From Chara braunii (Eukaryota; Streptophyta; Charophyceae; Charales; Characeae), in assembly GCA_003427395.1 (NCBI GenBank), contig BFEA01000023.1, positions 5,303,582 through 5,324,020 of the forward strand: a DNA stretch of 20,439 bases. Direction: 5' to 3'. This document shows, in pieces, positions 17,252-20,439 of the stretch. The number at the start of each line of letters is the position of its first letter. Positions within the stretch are counted from its first letter, which is position 1. The notes beneath the pieces are model-generated. The model was not told the origin of the DNA and searched no databases. It saw nothing but the letters and a program-made list of their open reading frames with translations. A program made the translations under genes and the position numbers.

Positions 17252-17446
17252 AAATCCAGTTCAAAAAGGAAATCCAATTAAAGACATGCTGCCTATTAGC
17301 ATCATAGCATATGTAAAAGGTAACAAAGAAGCTAATCCTCCCATATTGCGCATATCTTGTTCATCAGACATTGCATGAATCACAGAACCTGCACTCAAAA
17401 AAGGTAATGCTTGAAAAAGAGCATGGTTCATCGGATGAAATACACT
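17252..17446 (-). pseudogene. nad5: Mitochondrial nad5 fragment inserted in this DNA (NUMT)
   Basis: On the minus strand this encodes about 65 residues closely matching plant NADH dehydrogenase subunit 5, including [36 protein letters not shown] and LIGFPF, a conserved part of this membrane subunit of respiratory complex I. Similarity begins around SVFH (near 17446) and ends abruptly at GGATTT (17252); the flanks are unrelated. The codon after PFPF-type sequence is TGA (in GFPF-stop-TG), where Leu is expected. Two Pro codons (17432-17434 and 17402-17404) occupy positions that are Leu in plant NAD5 proteins as I recall them. It is only about a tenth of the gene, with a stop and no start, so it is a non-functional transfer rather than a mitochondrial genome segment. 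Confidence 0.92.
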
Positions 17447-18421
17447 TTGTCGATTCGAGCGAGACGGGACCACGGCGCATATATTCTGCAAGGGATCTGC
17501 TGAACGAACAGAACTATCTCTGCACAAATGAACAACTGAAAGGCAAACTGAGTAACTTATTTTGCTTTCCTGCGACGTCACTGAGGTTGGTGAAGCGTGG
17601 GGACGACGCTTAGTTGAGTGTGGTAAACGGGACCCTCACAGGCGCCTGGCTATGGTTGACCTCGGCTGGTGTGTGCAGGCACTCCTTCATAGCTATAGAG
17701 GGTGCATGTGATTAGTGGGGTGAGCCGGGGGGCAGGGTCCATTTGCCGCAGCATACCAGATATGTAAACTGATCGGGAAGGCGCTGCACCCCGGTCCTCA
17801 GATACGGAGCAATGCTGTGTGGGTAGTCATTCCTTTCTGGCCTGGCCCAGTGGCTGGCTCTTTTTTCCTGGTTTCTCCTTCCTGCTGTCTCTTGCTTTGT
17901 GCTACATCTGCCATTGGCTGCTGGAGTTTCTTGCTTTCACAGCGTGTTTTCACCTCAGGCGACTGAAGGACGGGCCGCATTTGGACCTTGGACGGCTGGA
18001 TGGTTGGGCTTGGCCCAGCCCTCAGATTCATGCCGATCGTTTGGTGGGACAGGCTTTTTGCCCACTTCTTCCATGGGCTTGGAGCATCCTTCTCCTTACT
18101 TGGGAGGTAGGCACACGCTGTTGGTGACGCTGGCTTACCTGGTTGTTAAGACATACTTGGATGGACGAATGGAGCACAGCGATTGACAGGGACTGTTCGG
18201 CTGGATGATCAGAGTCATCGGTAGCATTTCATTTGGTTTCCCACCGAGCGTTGGGTTGCCGAGTGCCTGAAGATCACTGGGTAGTGTTGTTTGCTGAAGG
18301 CGGGAACGTTCGGGTTTTCGTCTTTCTTGGCTGATCTCGTCTTGCTTGGTGCTGGTGAATAAGCAGCAACGGCACTCTTGGGGATTCCTGCTCCCCCTTA
18401 TTCTAGGTTGACTTTTACCAC
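17447..18421. other. Unassigned stretch
   Basis: Several 80-100 codon ORFs are present on both strands, but none has a recognisable motif or a clear compositional advantage over the others. I see no RNA gene and no long repeat. Confidence 0.4.
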
Positions 18422-18487
18422 TGACATCCTCCACTGGCATTTGGGGTGTCGCTGGACCGTTGGACCATTGACATCCTCCACTGGCAT
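18422..18487. repeat. 19-base direct repeat
   Basis: TGACATCCTCCACTGGCAT occurs at 18422-18440 and 18469-18487, identical, with start spacing 47. The bases between are unrelated. Confidence 0.9.
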
Positions 18488-19206
18488 GATTGTCATACAA
18501 GTTGGGTGGCTGTGGACACCAGACGTCGATCAATGCGGATTCCCTTCGACTTTCGTTGTTAACGTGGAAGTTGGGGGCGTCTCAATCATCCTATTTGCAT
18601 GGGGCCTGAAGCCATCTCCCCTTCTTCGCCCCATTCCACTGGCTCATGTGTCCTTGTCATACCTTATGGACCCCGTTTCAGGATGTTAGCAGCAATTGTG
18701 CGCATGGCTATCTGCTCTGCTGTGGTTGTAAAAATGACCGTGTGCTTTTTAACCTCGAATGCTTTGGGTTGTCTCACCATTTCAGGAGAGAGGTTTCGTG
18801 GGATTCCGTGGTTGGCGTTTAGATTGGTGTTTTTTGTGGTTGGTGATTAGTTTGGTGTTTTGCCAGTTTTTTGGGTTTATTCTAAATGCGTCCATTGCCC
18901 CACCTCGGTGGGCTCCTCTGAATTCTTGCCTTTCAGTTGTTTTGGTGCTTGCTGTCTTGTTTGCTTTTTGTTCGCTTTTTGCAATCTTTCCGACTCTGCG
19001 AGATCTGTTTGTGCTTTTGCTGCTGTTAGCATCTCAATCTCCTCTGTTGTTCTCCTCGCCTTTTTGACTTGTAGGGATCGTCATTGTTCGTGGTTTTGCC
19101 CTCAGCCTCTCTTTTCGTTTTTACTCGTTGTTCGTGTTCGGCAAAGCGGTGAGACGGACGAGGTAGCGTCTCTCTGAGGAGACTCCATCATGGCGGACGG
19201 TGGGGT
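18488..19206. other. T-rich stretch without recognised gene
   Basis: From about 18820 to 19070 it is T-rich with TTTGG/TTTTTG motifs. Plus-strand ORFs here are strongly hydrophobic (Phe, Leu, Val) because of that base composition and are not taken as membrane proteins. Confidence 0.4.
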
Positions 19207-19582
19207 CTCCTACGGAGTTGATGCACATTGGTGGCGCAGGTTGCCCGAAATCGCAATGAGGTGGGGGAGTTTGCACGGTCTTCGACCCCCGCATTGCAGG
19301 TGGTAGGGTATTTCTGTTAGCTGGAGAAGATATCATGCAGAGGCAGTACATGTTTTGGACATCCGGCTCTTTATAGTTGGTTTTGGATTTTGCTTTCACC
19401 CAGTTTTCTGAGATGGACTGGTTAGCATAACTCTGGCGGGGCTTCCTTACGGAGGCCGGTGGATCTCCGTTAGAGAGCGGATGCAGATTGGGGCAGTGGT
19501 CTACCCTACATTGCCTGGAGGAGAGAGGAGTTTTGCAGAGTCTTTGGGCCCTGCCGCACAGGTGGTAGGGTATTTCCGCTGG
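19207..19582 (+). repeat. Diverged direct duplication, spacing about 255
   Basis: Sequence near 19207-19318 is echoed at about 19463-19582. Shared blocks include GGATGCAGATTGG/GATGCACATTGG, GAGTTTTGCA/GAGTTTGCAC and the best match, CAGGTGGTAGGGTATTTC (19298 and 19559 regions). The second copy lies in an ORF at 19481-19687 (68 codons) that I do not recognise; the first copy has a stop at the equivalent place. Confidence 0.55.
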
Positions 19583-19875
19583 CTTGCAAACATGCCATCA
19601 GTGGATGCGTACGACTGCACTTACGTGCCAAGGGGAGTCGAAAACGTATATGGCACGAACAGAGTATACCGTGCAAGTACGCCCTGAGCACAGCATATCT
19701 AGCAACTTCCGCACGACTTTTCCTCCGGCTCTGATCACTGAAGACACCAAGACGTCATCCCGCCCAACATTCAATTCCAGGAGGACCCTCTCAATGTCAT
19801 TGTCCACTGACCTCTAATCCTTCATCATGTACACGAACATCAAACACTGAAAATCCCAAGCTCAACTGCTACCGT
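19583..19875. other. Unassigned stretch
   Basis: It holds the end of the unrecognised ORF at 19481-19687 and overlapping open frames on both strands without motifs. No gene is called. Confidence 0.4.
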
Positions 19876-19936
19876 CCCAGCTTTAGAGATTGGCAGCCCA
19901 GCTTTGGAGATTGCCAGCACACCTTTGGAGATGCAC
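19876..19936. repeat. 21-bp tandem repeat, nearly three copies
   Basis: Units at 19876-19896, 19897-19917 and 19918-19936 follow CCCAGCTTTRGAGATTGSCAG. The third is shorter and more diverged. Confidence 0.92.
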
Positions 19937-20417
19937 CGAGACGTGGACAGAGGGAGAACGAAAACACTCAAGAGCAAGGGAGAAGAAACTTGATAAATAG
20001 AAAAACGGTAGGATGAGGACGACAGGCGTCGACAGCCATAAATAAATAATAAAGCATCCGGAAATAAGAGGAATTAGCAAACAGCATACACAAAGAACAG
20101 GAAGTGCTCCTTGCTTACCCACAACTACTTTTCCTCTTCGAACAGCTAACCTGTCAGAATACGGAAAGAGAAAAGTTCGGAGACCATCAATTGCTGCAAC
20201 ACACTGAACCAAACAAGACAAGACCATAAAGCCATCATGCTCTTTGTATTGGGACCTTGTTCAAAATTAGAACAGGAAAAGAGGGGCATATACACAAACG
20301 ACCTGCATGGTACATAACAGACTCATTCATTGACAAAAGTCAGCAACTTGCCCATGGGACAACAGCCAATACAACAGTTCCGGGATCTCCAGACAAAAGT
20401 CGGCAAATCCCCACCTC
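19937..20417. other. Unassigned stretch, possible minus-strand exon material
   Basis: On the minus strand an ORF starting near 20227 has donor-like sites (CAG/GTTAGC near 20150 and GGGTAAGC near 20118), but there is no recognisable protein. A short repeat, GACAAAAGTC(A/G)GCAA, occurs near 20334 and 20393. Confidence 0.3.
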
Positions 20418-20439
20418 TGTGTGTGTGTGTGTGTGTGTG
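20418..20439. repeat. (TG)n microsatellite at the window end
   Basis: Eleven TG units run to the last base, and the array may continue beyond the window. Confidence 0.95.

Noticed and set aside
18759-19177. Hydrophobic plus-strand ORFs as membrane proteins
   Set aside because: The hydrophobicity follows from the T-rich base composition, several frames are open together, and no motif is seen.

Overview
The window looks like accessory DNA of a streptophyte nuclear genome: a charophyte alga or a seed-free land plant is my best guess, and I cannot name the species. The grounds are an old Ty3/Gypsy LTR retrotransposon primed by plant-type initiator Met-tRNA, a reverse-transcriptase remnant of Penelope-like type, a piece of plant-type mitochondrial nad5 embedded in unrelated DNA, and many microsatellites. 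I see no clearly intact host gene, tRNA, rRNA or CRISPR array.

Bases 1-364 hold a short tandem duplication and flank. Bases 365-11343 are one decayed Ty3/Gypsy element on the + strand. It has a long 5' LTR (365 to about 2886), a primer binding site at 2887, gag with a CCHC knuckle, a retropepsin, a long linker, reverse transcriptase, RNase H, a PHD-type zinc finger, integrase, three extra ORFs (here A, B and C), and a 3' LTR cut off after 443 bp. The two LTR copies differ at about 26 of 443 aligned positions (by eye). Gag-pol carries many stops and frame breaks, several of them on active-site residues, so the copy is dead. The element is unusual for the PHD finger between RNase H and integrase, and for a downstream cassette in which stop and start codons meet as ATGA at pol/A and A/B, with an ATGA also at the B/C boundary.

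Bases 11743-13070 are a second retroelement relic, probably Penelope-like, with an in-frame 90-bp duplication. Bases 13080-17250 are mostly non-coding, with several two-copy tandem duplications, a poly-Asn ORF built on AAC repeats, three G-box palindromes and a diverged three-copy repeat. Bases 17252-17446 are a minus-strand nad5 fragment. From there to 20439 I see only short repeats, weak ORFs and a terminal (TG)n run.

The genes do not work together as a pathway. Gag to ORF C would have been one transcription unit of the Ty3 element, driven from the 5' LTR. The rest is layered insertion and duplication debris.
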